Shown piece after piece: positions 8,602 to 20,783 of a stretch of DNA of 64,000 bases. The position numbers were made by a program, and so were the translations under genes. Under the pieces are notes generated by a model. It searched no databases. It was not told where the DNA came from and saw only the letters and a program-made list of their open reading frames with translations. How positions within the stretch are numbered: position 1 is the stretch's first letter; each line of letters opens with the position of its first letter. This stretch comes from Camelimonas lactis (GTDB lineage: Bacteria > Pseudomonadota > Alphaproteobacteria > Rhizobiales > Beijerinckiaceae): NCBI RefSeq assembly GCF_004342915.1, contig NZ_SLWL01000001.1, positions 186,001 through 250,000 on the forward strand, read 5' to 3'.

Positions 8602-9018
8602 CTGCCATGGCGCTGAAATCAGGCGACAATTCAGCAGGACAACGGAAATTTTCACGGGCCGGCCGGCCACCCGTCATGCGCGCCGCGCGATTTTCCGTCC
8701 GGCGGCGGGCGCCCATTGGCAGGAGCGGCCTGGCGGGCCAGGCGTGAAGGCAGGCATGGGGCCGGGGCGGGAAGGAGCTCCGAGCCCGGGCCTCGAGCAA
8801 GACAGCTGGCGTTGACCTTGCTGGAAACGCTTCAGGCGCGGCCCCGAACGGCCATGTCCATCGTTATGACCTGATCCGCTCCGGTCATCGGTTGCGCGCC
8901 GCGCGCCTCCAGGTGACCATGGCGCGCCAGGGTCTGCGCGGCGCAGACGGCGCCTCCGCAACGCGCGCGGGCATGACGCGCCGGAGCGGGGCGGGACCTT
9001 GCGGCCCCGCCGGCGCCA
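8602..9018. other. Intergenic region between gyrB and the CAP gene
   Basis: About 415 bp. A G/C-rich inverted repeat at about 8980-9010 follows the gyrB stop but lacks a T tract, so it is not called a terminator. No gene with family features was recognised on either strand. Confidence 0.4.
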
Positions 9019-11577
<2,559 letters not shown>

Positions 11578-11719
11578 CTATATAGGCTTTTCCCGGCCAG
11601 CGCGCCAGTCGCGGCTGCCCCGGTCGGCGGCGCTCCGGGTAAACGGGGCCGCCGGGGCGGCGCGGCCGGAAATTTCGCCATGACAAGGGGTTGGCGGAAG
11701 GGCGTTGGCCCGTCCAGCT

Positions 11720-12913
11720 TCAAAGCGGCGCGACGAAGGGCGCCGCCGTCCCCGGCGTGACCCGCAGCAGTTGCGCGCCGGCGGGCAATTCGCCGAACAG
11801 GGCCGGATCGGCGCCGGTCATCCAGACCTGGGCGCCAAGCTCCGTCAGCTCCAGATACAGCGCCCGGCGCCGGCCCGGGTCGAGGTGGGCGGCGATCTCG
11901 TCCAGCAGCACCAGCGGGGCCATGCCGCTCATGGCGGTGACCAGCCGGGCGTGGGCCAGGGCGAGGCCAATCAGCAACGCCTTCTGCTCGCCGGTGGAGC
12001 ACAGTTCGGCCGGCATGTCGCGCGGGCCATGGCGCACGGCCAGGTTGGTGGTTTGCGGGCCGGAGAGGGTGCGCCCGGCGGCGCGGTCGCGGGCGCGGCC
12101 GTCGCGCAACAGGCGGCGGTAGTGATCTTCCACATCAAGGGCGGGGGCGCCGGCCACCATGTCCTCGATGGCCCCATCGAGGCGCAGGGCGGCCCACGGG
12201 AAGGCGGAGGGCGCGTCGCGGCGCGTGGCGGCGAGGGCGGCCAGGCGGTCGGCGGTTTCGCGGCGGGCGGAGGCGACGGCGACGCCCAGTTCCGCCACCT
12301 CGCGCTCCACCGCGTCAAGCCAGGCGCCGTCGGCGCGCGGGTCTTCCAGCAGGCGGTTGCGCGAGCGCAGGGCGCGCTCGAAGGCGTTGACGCGCGCGCC
12401 ATGGCTGGCGTCAACCGCCAGCACTAGCCGGTCGAGGAACCGGCGCCGGTCGCCGGGCGGGCCGGCGAAGAGGCCGTCCTGGGCCGGGGTCAGCCAGACG
12501 ATGCGGACATATTCGGCGAAGGCGGCGGGGGAGGAGACGGCTTCGCCGTCGATGCGGCTGCGCCGGGAGAGCGCGCCAGCCCGCTCCTCAAGCGCCGCGC
12601 CCAGCCGGGCGCCGCCGCTTTCCTCATCCAGGGTAATGGAGACGGCGAAGGTCGCGGCGTCAGCCGGCGCCTCGTCAGCCAGGGCCTCGCCAGCTGGCGC
12701 CCCGCCCTGAGCCATGTGACGCATGTCGCGCAGTTCAGCCCGGCGCAGGCCGCGGCCAGGGGAGAACAGCGAGATGGCTTCAAGGATATTGGTCTTGCCG
12801 GCGCCGTTGTCGCCGACCAGGGCGACCAGGGCGGCGCCGGCGCGCAGATCGAGCGCGCGATAGCTGCGAAAGTCGCGCAACATCAGGCGCGTGATGCGCG
12901 GTCGTAAGGTCAT
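11720..12913 (-). CDS. recF: DNA replication and repair protein RecF
   Basis: SMC-like ATPase that helps load RecA at gapped DNA (RecFOR pathway). The product has 397 residues from the ATG at 12913. Walker A is GDNGAGKTN near the N-terminus after LMLRDFRSYRALDL, the signature-type segment STGEQKALL follows, and Walker B is PLVLLDEIAAHLD. The start MTLRPRITRLML matches family N-termini; an upstream in-frame ATG at 12949 adds 12 unlikely residues. It is co-oriented with dnaN, about 100 bp after its stop, and precedes gyrB. Confidence 0.96.
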   Translation of the reverse strand: MTLRPRITRLMLRDFRSYRALDLRAGAALVALVGDNGAGKTNILEAISLFSPGRGLRRAELRDMRHMAQGGAPAGEALADEAPADAATFAVSITLDEESGGARLGAALEERAGALSRRSRIDGEAVSSPAAFAEYVRIVWLTPAQDGLFAGPPGDRRRFLDRLVLAVDASHGARVNAFERALRSRNRLLEDPRADGAWLDAVEREVAELGVAVASARRETADRLAALAATRRDAPSAFPWAALRLDGAIEDMVAGAPALDVEDHYRRLLRDGRARDRAAGRTLSGPQTTNLAVRHGPRDMPAELCSTGEQKALLIGLALAHARLVTAMSGMAPLVLLDEIAAHLDPGRRRALYLELTELGAQVWMTGADPALFGELPAGAQLLRVTPGTAAPFVAPL

Positions 12914-13013
12914 GACGCTGTTCCGGCGCCGCGAGGCCGGCAACCACATGGCCTGGCGGCGGGCGGCGTCCGCCCCGCCAGACCCTGCTTCCGGCTCCCG
13001 GCTTTCCTGAAAA

Positions 13014-14132
13014 TCAGACGCGCATCGGCATCAGGACATAGAGGGCGGGGGCGCCTTCACGATCCTGGACGATGGTGGGCGAGCCGGCGTCCGCCAGCTT
13101 GAAGAAGGCGGTGTCGCCGTCGAGCTGGGCGGCGATGTCGAGCAGGTAGCGGGCGTTGAAGCCGACGTCGAGGGGCTCACCCTCATAGTCGACGCTGATT
13201 TCCTCCACCGCCGAGCCGGAGTCCGGGTTGGTCACCGACAGGGTCAGCTTGCCTTCCTGCAGCGACAGTTTCACGGCGCGACCCCGCTCGGACGAAATGG
13301 TCGAGACGCGGTCCACGGCCGGCGTGAACTCGGCCAACTCCACCACCATGACCTTGTCGTTGCCGGCCGGGATGACGCGCTGGTAATCGGGGAAGGCGCC
13401 GTCGATCAGCTTGGAGGTGAGCACCACCGGGCCAATGGACAGGCGGATCTTGCTGGCGGACAGCTCGATCACCGCCTCGCCGTCGACGCCGTCGAGCAGC
13501 TTCTGGATTTCGGCGACCGCCTTGCGCGGCACGATCACCCCCGGCATGCCCTCGCAGCCTGCCGGCGCCGCCACGTCGACCCGGGCGAGGCGGTGACCGT
13601 CGGTGGCCACGGCGCGCAGGGTGGTTTCGCCATTGCCAGCGGCGGCGTGCAGATAAATGCCGTTCAGATAATAACGCGTCTCCTCGGTGGAGATGGCGAA
13701 CTGCGTCTTGTCGATAAGGCGCTTGATGTCGGCGGCCGGGGCGGTGAAGCGGTGCGGCAGATCGCCGGGGGCGATATCGGGGAAGTCGCTTTCCGGCAGG
13801 GCCTGCAGGGTAAACCGCGAGCGACCGGCGCGAATGAGCATCTGCGCGCCGTCGCCGGCGCTCTCCAGCGACACCTGCGAACCGTCGGGCAATTTGCGGA
13901 CGATATCGTACAGCACATAGGCCGGCACGGTGGTGGCCCCCGCCTGGGCGGTTTCGGCGGCGACGGCTTCGGTGACCTCCAGATCGAGGTCGGTCGCCTT
14001 CAGGTTCAGCGCGCCGTCGGCCGCCCGCAGCAGCAGGTTCGACAGGATCGGAATGGTGTTGCGCCGCTCGACAACGCGATGGACATGGCCGAGCGCCCGG
14101 AGCAGAGCAGTTCTCTCGACAGTGACTTTCAT
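13014..14132 (-). CDS. dnaN: DNA polymerase III beta sliding clamp
   Basis: Processivity clamp of the replisome; 372 residues, the normal length. The N-terminus MKVTVERTALLRALGHVHRVVERRNTIPIL and the C-terminal ending ALYVLMPMRV are typical, including the conserved MPMR end that helps form the hydrophobic binding cleft. The long open frame upstream of 14132 is not part of the gene. It lies between the M20 gene (opposite strand) and recF. Unlike many genomes, dnaA is not directly upstream. Confidence 0.98.
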   Translation of the reverse strand: MKVTVERTALLRALGHVHRVVERRNTIPILSNLLLRAADGALNLKATDLDLEVTEAVAAETAQAGATTVPAYVLYDIVRKLPDGSQVSLESAGDGAQMLIRAGRSRFTLQALPESDFPDIAPGDLPHRFTAPAADIKRLIDKTQFAISTEETRYYLNGIYLHAAAGNGETTLRAVATDGHRLARVDVAAPAGCEGMPGVIVPRKAVAEIQKLLDGVDGEAVIELSASKIRLSIGPVVLTSKLIDGAFPDYQRVIPAGNDKVMVVELAEFTPAVDRVSTISSERGRAVKLSLQEGKLTLSVTNPDSGSAVEEISVDYEGEPLDVGFNARYLLDIAAQLDGDTAFFKLADAGSPTIVQDREGAPALYVLMPMRV

Positions 14133-14511
14133 GGCCTGACCCGTTGACGTTGTGGAGGGACCGTGGCGGCGGCGAGCCCGACGCCAGAAGAAGCGCCCGG
14201 CGGATCCGGTATGGACCCGCGCAGGGCTGGAGACAATGCAATCTTGCCGCCTCCGGCGCAAGCCCGGAAGCGGTCGCCCGGTCCCCGCCGGGCTCCTTCC
14301 ACAGCCGCCGGCCTCCTTCCACAGCCGCCGCACGGCTTCCGCTTCCAGGCCCGGGGCTCTTTCCGCCGCCGGCAGGCTCGACAGCAGCGCCTTGCGCGCC
14401 GCATCATGGCGGCGATCCGGCGGCGGAAAGCCTGGCTGTTGCTGCTTCGCGCCGCCTTTGATGGACGCCGGGCGCGTGGATGGAGCCCGGCAGACGTGGA
14501 GAACCGGCCAG
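14133..14511. other. Divergent promoter region between dnaN and the M20 amidohydrolase
   Basis: About 380 bp that must carry promoters for both genes. Apart from the 20-bp tandem repeat listed separately, no -35/-10 pair or gene was recognised. Confidence 0.45.
14291..14330. repeat. 20-bp tandem repeat upstream of dnaN
   Basis: Two adjacent 20-bp units, 14291-14310 and 14311-14330, differ at one base; each contains CTCCTTCCACAGCCGCCG. Read on the dnaN strand each unit holds TGTGGA, which matches six positions of the DnaA-box consensus TGTGGATAA. That resemblance is too weak to call them DnaA boxes. Confidence 0.7.
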
Positions 14512-15711
14512 ATGGGCGTGCAGAAAAACGTGCTCGACAGCATCACAGCCTTCCAGGACGACCTGGTCGCCTGGCGGCATGACCTGCATGCCTGGCCGGA
14601 GATCGGCTTCGAGGAAACGCGCACCGCCGCGCTGGTGGCGGACAAGCTGGAAAGCTGGGGTTACGAGGTGCATCGCGGCGTCGGCCGCACGGGCGTCGTT
14701 GGCGTGCTGCGCGGCCGGGCGGCGCGCGACGCGGCGGGCGCGGGCGGCAACCTGCGGCGCGTTGGCCTGCGCGCCGACATGGACGCCCTGCCGATGGATG
14801 AGGCGACCGGCCTGCCGTTCGCCTCGCGCAACCCGGGCCGCTTCCACGGCTGCGGCCATGACGGCCACACCGCCATGCTGTTGGGCGCGGCGCGTTATCT
14901 GGCCGAAACCCGCAATTTCGACGGCGTGGTCAACCTGATCTTCCAGCCGGCGGAGGAGGGGCTGGGCGGCGCCCGCGCCATGCTGGCGGACGGCCTGTTC
15001 GAGCGTTTTCCCTGCGACGAGATTTACGCCCTGCACAACGCCCCGGTCGGCCCCAGCGGGCATGTGGGCATTTGCCGGGGCGCGGCCATGGCCGGGGCGG
15101 ACTTCTTTGATATCGAGATCACCGGCAAGGGCTCGCACGGGGCCATGCCCAACGCCGGCGTTGACCCGGTGATGGTGGCCACGGCGCTGGCCCAGGCCAT
15201 GCAGACCATCGTCAGCCGCAATATCGATCCGCACCAGCCGGCGGTGGTGTCGGTTACCCGCATCCACGCCGGCTCGGCCTATAACGTGATCCCGGAAAAG
15301 GCGACGCTGGCGGGCACTGTCCGCGCCTTCGACGACCGGGTTCTGCGGAAGATTCGCGCGCGCATCGAAACCCTGGCCCAAGGCATCGCGGCCGCCTATG
15401 GCGCCACCGCCCGGGTGGATATCCGCAATATCTTCAACGTGCTGAACAACCACGACGACCAGTGCGACGCGATGGCGGAAGCGGCGACGGAACTGCTGGG
15501 CGCCGACCGGGTGCATCTGGACGAGACGCCGAAAATGGGCAGCGAGGATTTCGCCGACATGTTGCAACGGGCCCCCGGCGCCTATGTGTGGCTGACCGGC
15601 GACGTTTCCGCGCCACTGCACAACCCGGCGTTCGTGTTCGACGACAAGATCCTGCCGGTCGGCGCCGCCCTGCTGGCGCGCATCGCGGAAAAGCGGGCGA
15701 CGGCGGCATAA
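14512..15711 (+). CDS. M20-family metal-dependent amidohydrolase (hippurate-hydrolase-like)
   Basis: Cytoplasmic zinc-type peptidase/amidohydrolase of 399 residues, resembling HipO/IAA-amino-acid hydrolases that split N-acyl amino acids. The start at 14512 is preceded by GTGGAG. Metal-binding and catalytic motifs are present: CGHDGHTAMLLG, the FQPAEEGLGG glutamates, ALHNAP, GKGSHGAMPNAGVDP (dimerisation-domain His), and KMGSEDFADML. It is on the plus strand between dnaA and dnaN, interrupting the usual replication-gene block, and has no obvious operon partner. The substrate is unknown. Confidence 0.92.
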   Translation: MGVQKNVLDSITAFQDDLVAWRHDLHAWPEIGFEETRTAALVADKLESWGYEVHRGVGRTGVVGVLRGRAARDAAGAGGNLRRVGLRADMDALPMDEATGLPFASRNPGRFHGCGHDGHTAMLLGAARYLAETRNFDGVVNLIFQPAEEGLGGARAMLADGLFERFPCDEIYALHNAPVGPSGHVGICRGAAMAGADFFDIEITGKGSHGAMPNAGVDPVMVATALAQAMQTIVSRNIDPHQPAVVSVTRIHAGSAYNVIPEKATLAGTVRAFDDRVLRKIRARIETLAQGIAAAYGATARVDIRNIFNVLNNHDDQCDAMAEAATELLGADRVHLDETPKMGSEDFADMLQRAPGAYVWLTGDVSAPLHNPAFVFDDKILPVGAALLARIAEKRATAA

Positions 15712-15931
15712 CCAGCGGGCGGGATGCGCCGCCTTGCGACGGCGCGCCTTTCCGGGCGCAGGCTGCGGCGCCATTATTCATAACAGATCAAAAGTCACGG
15801 CGCGCTTTCGCAAGTAAAGGCGCGCGCCTCCGCTTCCGCCTTCTGGTATTCGGCGCCCGTCCTGATGGCGGGCGCCGCCCTGCCGCATGGACAGGCGGCT
15901 GATGACGCGCTGGCCGGCGGCGTGCGGAACG

Positions 15932-15962
15932 CAAAAAGCCTCCGCTGTCGCCAGCGGAGGCT
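15932..15962 (-). terminator. Rho-independent terminator of dnaA
   Basis: A 10-bp perfect stem (15937-15946 with 15953-15962), loop of six, then TTTTTGC on the minus strand. It begins about 25 bp past the dnaA stop. Confidence 0.88.
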
Positions 15963-15988
15963 GATCCGGTTCAGCGAAACGTTGCGGC

Positions 15989-17566
15989 TCAGTCGAGCAG
16001 CATGCGCTTCAGCAGCTCCACCTCTTCCGACAGGGAGCGGTCCTCGCCGACCTGCTTCTCGATCTTGCGCACCGCGTGCAGCACGGTGGTGTGGTCGCGG
16101 CCGCCAAAGCGACGGCCGATTTCCGGCAGCGAGCGCAGGGTCAGCTGCTTCGACAGGTACATGGCGATCTGGCGCGGCTTGACCACCGCCGCGGTGCGGC
16201 GCTCGGACAGGATGTCGGCGCGCGAGACGTTGTAGCGCGTGGCGACCAGCTTCTGGATGTCCTCGATCTTGACGCGCTTCGGCTCGCGGGTGCGCACCAG
16301 GTCGCGGATGGCGTTCTCGGCGGTCTCCACCGTGATCTCGCCGCCCGACAGGGTGGTGTGGGCCAGCAGGCGATTGACGGCGCCGTCGAGGTCGCGGCCA
16401 TTGGTGGTGATGACCGAAGCCACATAGGTCACCACTTCCGGCCCGACCTGGAAGGCCGGATGCTTGACCTGCATGGCGGCGATGCGCGCCTCCAGGATGC
16501 GCATGCGCAGGGCGTCGTCGAGGGGCCCCATCTCGACGACAAGGCCGCCGGCGAGACGCGAGCGGACGCGTTCGTCGAGCGTCTCAAGCTCGGCGGGCGG
16601 CCGGTCGGCGGCGACGACGATCTGGCGGCCGGCGTCGATGAGGGCGTTCACCGTGTGGCCGAACTCCTGCTGGATCGACTTGCCCTGGATGAACTGCACG
16701 TCGTCCAGCACCAGGAGGTCGATGGCGCGCAGCTTTTCCTTGAAAGCCAGGGCGGTCTGCGACTTCAGGGCGTTGACGAAGCCATACATGAAGCGGTCGG
16801 CGGTCAGGTAGATGACCCGGCGGCCGCGCCGCTCCATCTCCTGGGAGACAGCCTGCAGCAGGTGGGTTTTGCCAAGGCCGACGCCGGCGTGCAGGAAGAA
16901 CGGGCTGTAGAGCGGGGCGCCGCCGTCATGGCTGGCGATGCGCTCGGCGGCGGCGTGGGCGAGGGCGTTGGACCGGCCGACGACGAAGTTCTCGAAGCAC
17001 AGGCGCGCGTCCAGCGAGTTGCCGACAATGTCGGCGTCAGCGCTGGCGAGAGGCGCTGGCGTGGCCGGCGCCGTCGCGGCTGGGGCCGGCGCGCTGGCGG
17101 GCGTCGCGCTGCGCGCCGCCGGGGCGGCGAGGACATGACCCTGGTTCTGGGCCTGGTTCTGGACCTGCGGGGCCGGGCGCGGCGTCTCGTCCGGCATGCG
17201 CTGCGAAATCACCGCGCCGCCAGCCGAACGCACGCCAATGATCAACCGGGCGACGCCGGGAAAGCCTGTGCGGAAAATGCTGAGGACGCGATCGAGATAA
17301 TTCGCCTCGATCCAGCTCTTGAGAAAGCGGGTGGGGACGGTGAGGCGGGCGGTCTCGCCCGCAATGGCGTCCAGCTCCAGCCGGCCGAACCAGCTCGAAA
17401 ACACATCCTCGCCCAGTTCGGCGCGCAGGCGGCGACGCACGGCGCTCCAGGCGTCGGCGCGCTCCTCCGGCGACATGTCGCCGAGGCTGCCAAGGGCGTG
17501 ATCTGCGGCGGCGGCGTCCCGGAGGTCGTGACCATTCCCAGCGGCGCTGATCTCACCCTTAAGCAT
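15989..17566 (-). CDS. dnaA: Chromosomal replication initiator protein DnaA
   Basis: AAA+ initiator that melts oriC and loads the helicase; 525 residues from the ATG at 17566, which has GGAG upstream. Domain I spans about 1-115. Domain II is an unusually Ala/Pro/Gln-rich linker at about 125-175. Domain III has Walker [10 protein letters not shown] (about 228-236) and Walker B LVLDDVQF (about 285-292). Domain IV carries the DnaA-box signature [11 protein letters not shown] near the C-terminus. Earlier in-frame starts would add an unlikely leader. rpsT lies upstream on the same strand, as in other Hyphomicrobiales. Confidence 0.98.
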   Translation of the reverse strand: MLKGEISAAGNGHDLRDAAAADHALGSLGDMSPEERADAWSAVRRRLRAELGEDVFSSWFGRLELDAIAGETARLTVPTRFLKSWIEANYLDRVLSIFRTGFPGVARLIIGVRSAGGAVISQRMPDETPRPAPQVQNQAQNQGHVLAAPAARSATPASAPAPAATAPATPAPLASADADIVGNSLDARLCFENFVVGRSNALAHAAAERIASHDGGAPLYSPFFLHAGVGLGKTHLLQAVSQEMERRGRRVIYLTADRFMYGFVNALKSQTALAFKEKLRAIDLLVLDDVQFIQGKSIQQEFGHTVNALIDAGRQIVVAADRPPAELETLDERVRSRLAGGLVVEMGPLDDALRMRILEARIAAMQVKHPAFQVGPEVVTYVASVITTNGRDLDGAVNRLLAHTTLSGGEITVETAENAIRDLVRTREPKRVKIEDIQKLVATRYNVSRADILSERRTAAVVKPRQIAMYLSKQLTLRSLPEIGRRFGGRDHTTVLHAVRKIEKQVGEDRSLSEEVELLKRMLLD

Positions 17567-18357
17567 ACCTACGCACTCCGTTTCGGTTTTTGGCGCAAGA
17601 CCGTTCCGTTTCCGGTCGCGGTCACGCGCGGTTCCAGTTGGCTGGGGCGGGCATGTCAGGTTCGTTACGGGGCCGGATATCCGTCCCGTGTGAACACAAC
17701 ATGGTCCAGGCAAAACGCCACCCCGTTCAGCAGGCGCCGGGCGCCGTACTGACGCTCACAAGTATTCCCACGCTTAAACTCACGCAGAACACAACAGCTT
17801 TGACCTGCGGTCGCCATGTGTTCCTGAAGGGCGGAAGAAACAAGCTTCCTCCCCCTTGTCCAAGGGTGGAATTACATAAAACATCTTGAGGAAAACCCGG
17901 GGTGACCCGAGTGAAGTGACCTTACATGCGGGGGGCGGCCCCCGCAACTCGCTTGTTGGAAACTTTCGCCTGGCGGACCGGCGGCGGCGGCCCGGCAGCG
18001 GAAACGGTTCTTCCGGCGCATTTTGCAAGCCATTGTGAGAACGTCAGTTTCCGGGCGAAAAGGGCGGGTGTGGCGACGGCGTGACATTCATATGATTGCG
18101 ATACGACGGGTCTGTCATAAACGGCCAGCGGGCCGATGATTCGATTGGGTTTGGAGGCTTTGCAGCGTAACATGCTGATAATAAACAGATATTAATGATC
18201 GCTTGTGAGGCGGCGCGCCTGTCGCGGAGCTGTAATATCAGCGGCTGCGAGTCAATCCGCCCAACGGAAGAAAACGCCGCGGGCGCGATGTCGTGAAAGC
18301 AATAAAAAAGGCGCAACGACAGGGCGCTGCGCCTTTCAATACCTGAACGTCAGTAGG
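17567..18357. other. Long intergenic region between dnaA and rpsT
   Basis: About 790 bp without a supported gene. It should hold the dnaA promoter. Seen here: a short G/C hairpin at 17928-17945 (7-bp stem), an A/T-rich stretch at about 18165-18200, and the rpsT terminator at the right end. No sequence close to TTATCCACA was found, so it is not annotated as oriC; in several Hyphomicrobiales oriC lies near hemE instead, which is not in this window. Confidence 0.5.
18303..18336 (-). terminator. Rho-independent terminator of rpsT
   Basis: A 9-bp stem (18307-18315 with 18328-18336), 12-nt loop, and TTTTTTATT on the minus strand, about 20 bp past the rpsT stop. Confidence 0.88.
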
Positions 18358-18624
18358 TCAGGCGCCGAGCGCCTTCACCCGGCTGGCCAGACGCGACACC
18401 TTGCGCGAGGCGGTGTTCTTGTGCAGCACGCCCTTCTGGGCGGCGCGCATCAACTCCGGCTGCGCGGCGCGCAGGGCGGCGGCGGCGGTAGCCTGGTCGC
18501 CGCCAGCGATCGCCTCTTCGACCTTGCGGATGAAGGTGCGCATGCGGCTCTTGCGGCTCTTGTTCACAGCCGTGCGAGCGAGGATTTTTCGGGTCGCCTT
18601 TTTGGCCGACGATGTGTTGGCCAT
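18358..18624 (-). CDS. rpsT: 30S ribosomal protein S20
   Basis: Primary 16S rRNA-binding protein of the small subunit; 88 residues, highly basic. [13 protein letters not shown] at the N-terminus and the helical [20 protein letters not shown] block are diagnostic, followed by [17 protein letters not shown] at the C-terminus. It lies upstream of dnaA in the same orientation but is separated by its own terminator and a long gap, so it is probably a separate transcript. Confidence 0.98.
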   Translation of the reverse strand: MANTSSAKKATRKILARTAVNKSRKSRMRTFIRKVEEAIAGGDQATAAAALRAAQPELMRAAQKGVLHKNTASRKVSRLASRVKALGA

Positions 18625-18753
18625 CGCGCCGTCCTTGTGTTTGCCGGGGCCATCTCCTGCCTGGGGCCGGGATGACGCTGCGGGAGTGAAAACAAAGCGG
18701 ACGGCGCCGGGCCGTCCTGTTGGGGGCGCTTATAGGATCAGGCGCGTCTGGCG

Positions 18754-19638
18754 TCAACGCGCGAGGGCGGAAAATCGGCAGATTTCCGCCAGCAGGGTTC
18801 GCCAGGGTCCCGCCGGATCGAGAAACAGGCGCAACGCCATGGCGCAGCAGGCGATGACCAGCAGCGGCCGGATCAGTTTCGCGCCATTGCGGATGGCCAG
18901 ATGGGCGCCGATTCTGGCGCCGCTCCAGGCGCAGACCCCCATCAGCAGGCCCAGCGGCCAGGCGATGGGCTGGGTGAGGGCGAGAATCGCCAGGGCGCCG
19001 GCGTTGCTGGCGAAGTTCAGCGCCTTGGCCCGGCCGGTGGCGCGGGTGACGCCGAGGCCGAGCAGGCCGACGAAGGCCAGCATCAGCAGCGAGCCCGTGC
19101 CCGGGCCGAACACCCCGTCATAAAAGCCGATGAGCGGCGCGACGGCGCCGGTGAACACCGCCGGCGAAAGGCGGCGCTCTCGATCCTCGTCGCCAGGGCG
19201 CCCGGCAAAGCCCATGTACAGGGCGATGGCGACCAGCATGGGCGGCATGACCAGGCGCAGGAAGCCGGTGGGCAGCGCGCTGACCAGCAGGGCCCCGGCC
19301 ACCGCGCCGGCGCCGGCGCAGGCAAACATCGGCGCCGTGGCCCGCCAGTCGATCAGCCGCGCCCGGGTGAAGGTGAAGGTGGCGGAGCCCGAGCCAAAGG
19401 CCGCCTGCAATTTGTTGACGGCGAGGGCGCTGGCCGGCTGGAACCCGGCGACCAGCAACGCCGGCAGCACCAGCAGGCCGCCGCCGCCGGCGATGGCGTC
19501 GATCAGACCGGCGATGAAGGCGACGAGGACCAGCAGGAGAACAGCGCCGAGGCTGAGACTGGCGCCGGGGACGAGGGCGCCGCCCCAGTCCAGCGGCGTG
19601 GCGAGCAGGGCGTGGGCGGCGGCGACAAGGTCAGACAT
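18754..19638 (-). CDS. TSUP-family membrane transporter (TauE/SafE)
   Basis: Polytopic inner-membrane protein of 294 residues with about eight hydrophobic segments. The family signature is seen in VAFIAGLIDAIAGGGGLLVLPALL, repeated in the second half as LIGFYDGVFGPGTGSLLMLAFV. TSUP proteins move sulfite, sulfoacetate or other organosulfur anions, or are uncharacterised; the substrate here is unknown. The start at 19638 (MSDLVAAAHALL) is favoured over a longer frame whose N-terminus is basic and unrelated. It lies alone between rpsT and the crotonase gene. Confidence 0.88.
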   Translation of the reverse strand: MSDLVAAAHALLATPLDWGGALVPGASLSLGAVLLLVLVAFIAGLIDAIAGGGGLLVLPALLVAGFQPASALAVNKLQAAFGSGSATFTFTRARLIDWRATAPMFACAGAGAVAGALLVSALPTGFLRLVMPPMLVAIALYMGFAGRPGDEDRERRLSPAVFTGAVAPLIGFYDGVFGPGTGSLLMLAFVGLLGLGVTRATGRAKALNFASNAGALAILALTQPIAWPLGLLMGVCAWSGARIGAHLAIRNGAKLIRPLLVIACCAMALRLFLDPAGPWRTLLAEICRFSALAR

Positions 19639-19664
19639 GGCGATGGACCAACACGGCGGGGACC

Positions 19665-19707
19665 AAAAAACGGCCACGCCCCGGCGCGGCGCGCGTCGGG
19701 GCGTGGC
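19665..19707 (-). terminator. Rho-independent terminator of the crotonase gene
   Basis: A 10-bp perfect stem (19673-19682 with 19698-19707), G/C loop, then GTTTTTTGG on the minus strand. It ends the crotonase transcript about 100 bp past its stop and separates it from the TSUP gene. Confidence 0.85.
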
Positions 19708-19805
19708 TCCTGCAGGGCGCAATCCGGCCGGGCGGAGCCGGAATGCGGGTATACATCATTGATGTATGGCGCCTCTTCGCCTGCCCGGCGACCGGAGGCG
19801 GCGCG

Positions 19806-20579
19806 TCAGGAGTTGGTGAAGTTCGGCGGCCGCTTGGCGACGAAGGCCGACATGCCTTCCTTCTGGTCGGCGGTGGCGAACAGGGCGTGGAACACCCGGC
19901 GCTCGAAGCGCACGCCCTCGGACAGGGTGGTCTCGAAGGCGCGGTTCACGGTTTCCTTGGCCAGCATCACCGACGGCAGCGAGAACGAGGCGATGGTCTC
20001 GGCCGCCCTGAAGGCTTCCTCGAGCAGCCTGTCCGCCGGCACGACGCGGGCGACGAGGCCGGAGCGCTCGGCTTCCTCGGCGTCCATCATGCGGCCGGTC
20101 AGGCACAGGTCCATGGCCTTGGCCTTGCCCACGGCGCGGGTCAGGCGCTGGGTGCCGCCGATGCCCGGAATGACGCCGAGCTTGATTTCCGGCTGGCCGA
20201 ATTTGGCGTTGTCAGCGGCGATGATGATGTCGCAGATCATCGCCAGTTCACAGCCGCCGCCGAGGGCGAAGCCGGCGACCGCCGCGACCATCGGCTTGCG
20301 GCGGGCGGCGATGCGGTCGCCGGTGATGAAGAAGTCCTCCAGATAGGTGGCCGGATAGGTCTTCTCTTCCATTTCCTTGATGTCGGCGCCGGCGGCGAAG
20401 GCGCGCTCGGAGCCGGTGAGCAGGATGCAGCCGATGTTGGCGTCCGACTCAAAGGCGTCGAGGGCGAGATTCAGCTCGTCCATGAGCTGGGCGTTCAGGG
20501 CGTTCAGCGCCTTGGGACGGTTCAGGGTGATGACGCCGACCTTGCCGCGGGTCTCGGCGATGATGGTTTCATAGCTCAT
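19806..20579 (-). CDS. Enoyl-CoA hydratase (crotonase family)
   Basis: Cytoplasmic hydratase of 257 residues acting on short-chain 2-enoyl-CoA in beta-oxidation. Crotonase landmarks are [13 protein letters not shown] (oxyanion hole), [18 protein letters not shown], and [18 protein letters not shown], which keeps both catalytic-type glutamates. The start at 20579 has AGGGAG seven bases upstream. In many Hyphomicrobiales a gene of this kind sits between mutM and rpsT, as here. It is closer to classical short-chain hydratases than the three crotonases at 45-55 kb. Confidence 0.93.
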   Translation of the reverse strand: MSYETIIAETRGKVGVITLNRPKALNALNAQLMDELNLALDAFESDANIGCILLTGSERAFAAGADIKEMEEKTYPATYLEDFFITGDRIAARRKPMVAAVAGFALGGGCELAMICDIIIAADNAKFGQPEIKLGVIPGIGGTQRLTRAVGKAKAMDLCLTGRMMDAEEAERSGLVARVVPADRLLEEAFRAAETIASFSLPSVMLAKETVNRAFETTLSEGVRFERRVFHALFATADQKEGMSAFVAKRPPNFTNS

Positions 20580-20783
20580 GTGCAACTCCCTGCCCTGACG
20601 CCGGATGGCGGGCGTGGCCCGCGCGGCGTGTGTCATCCTGCGCCTTACCGCTCACGGCGGATGGCGCGCAATGATGCTCTAGCCTGGCCGGCCCGCCAGC
20701 GTCCATGGGCGTCTGGCGGCGCGGGATGTGCGCGAATGCCCTGGGTTCGGGCGCATTCCGGTCCATGAGCGCCGATAGAGCCC

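Noticed and set aside
8980-9010. G/C-rich inverted repeat as gyrB terminator
   Set aside because: No T tract on the minus strand, and such pairings arise often in this composition.
17567-18357. oriC in the dnaA-rpsT gap
   Set aside because: The region is long and partly A/T-rich, but no sequence close to TTATCCACA was found, and oriC in several Hyphomicrobiales lies near hemE.
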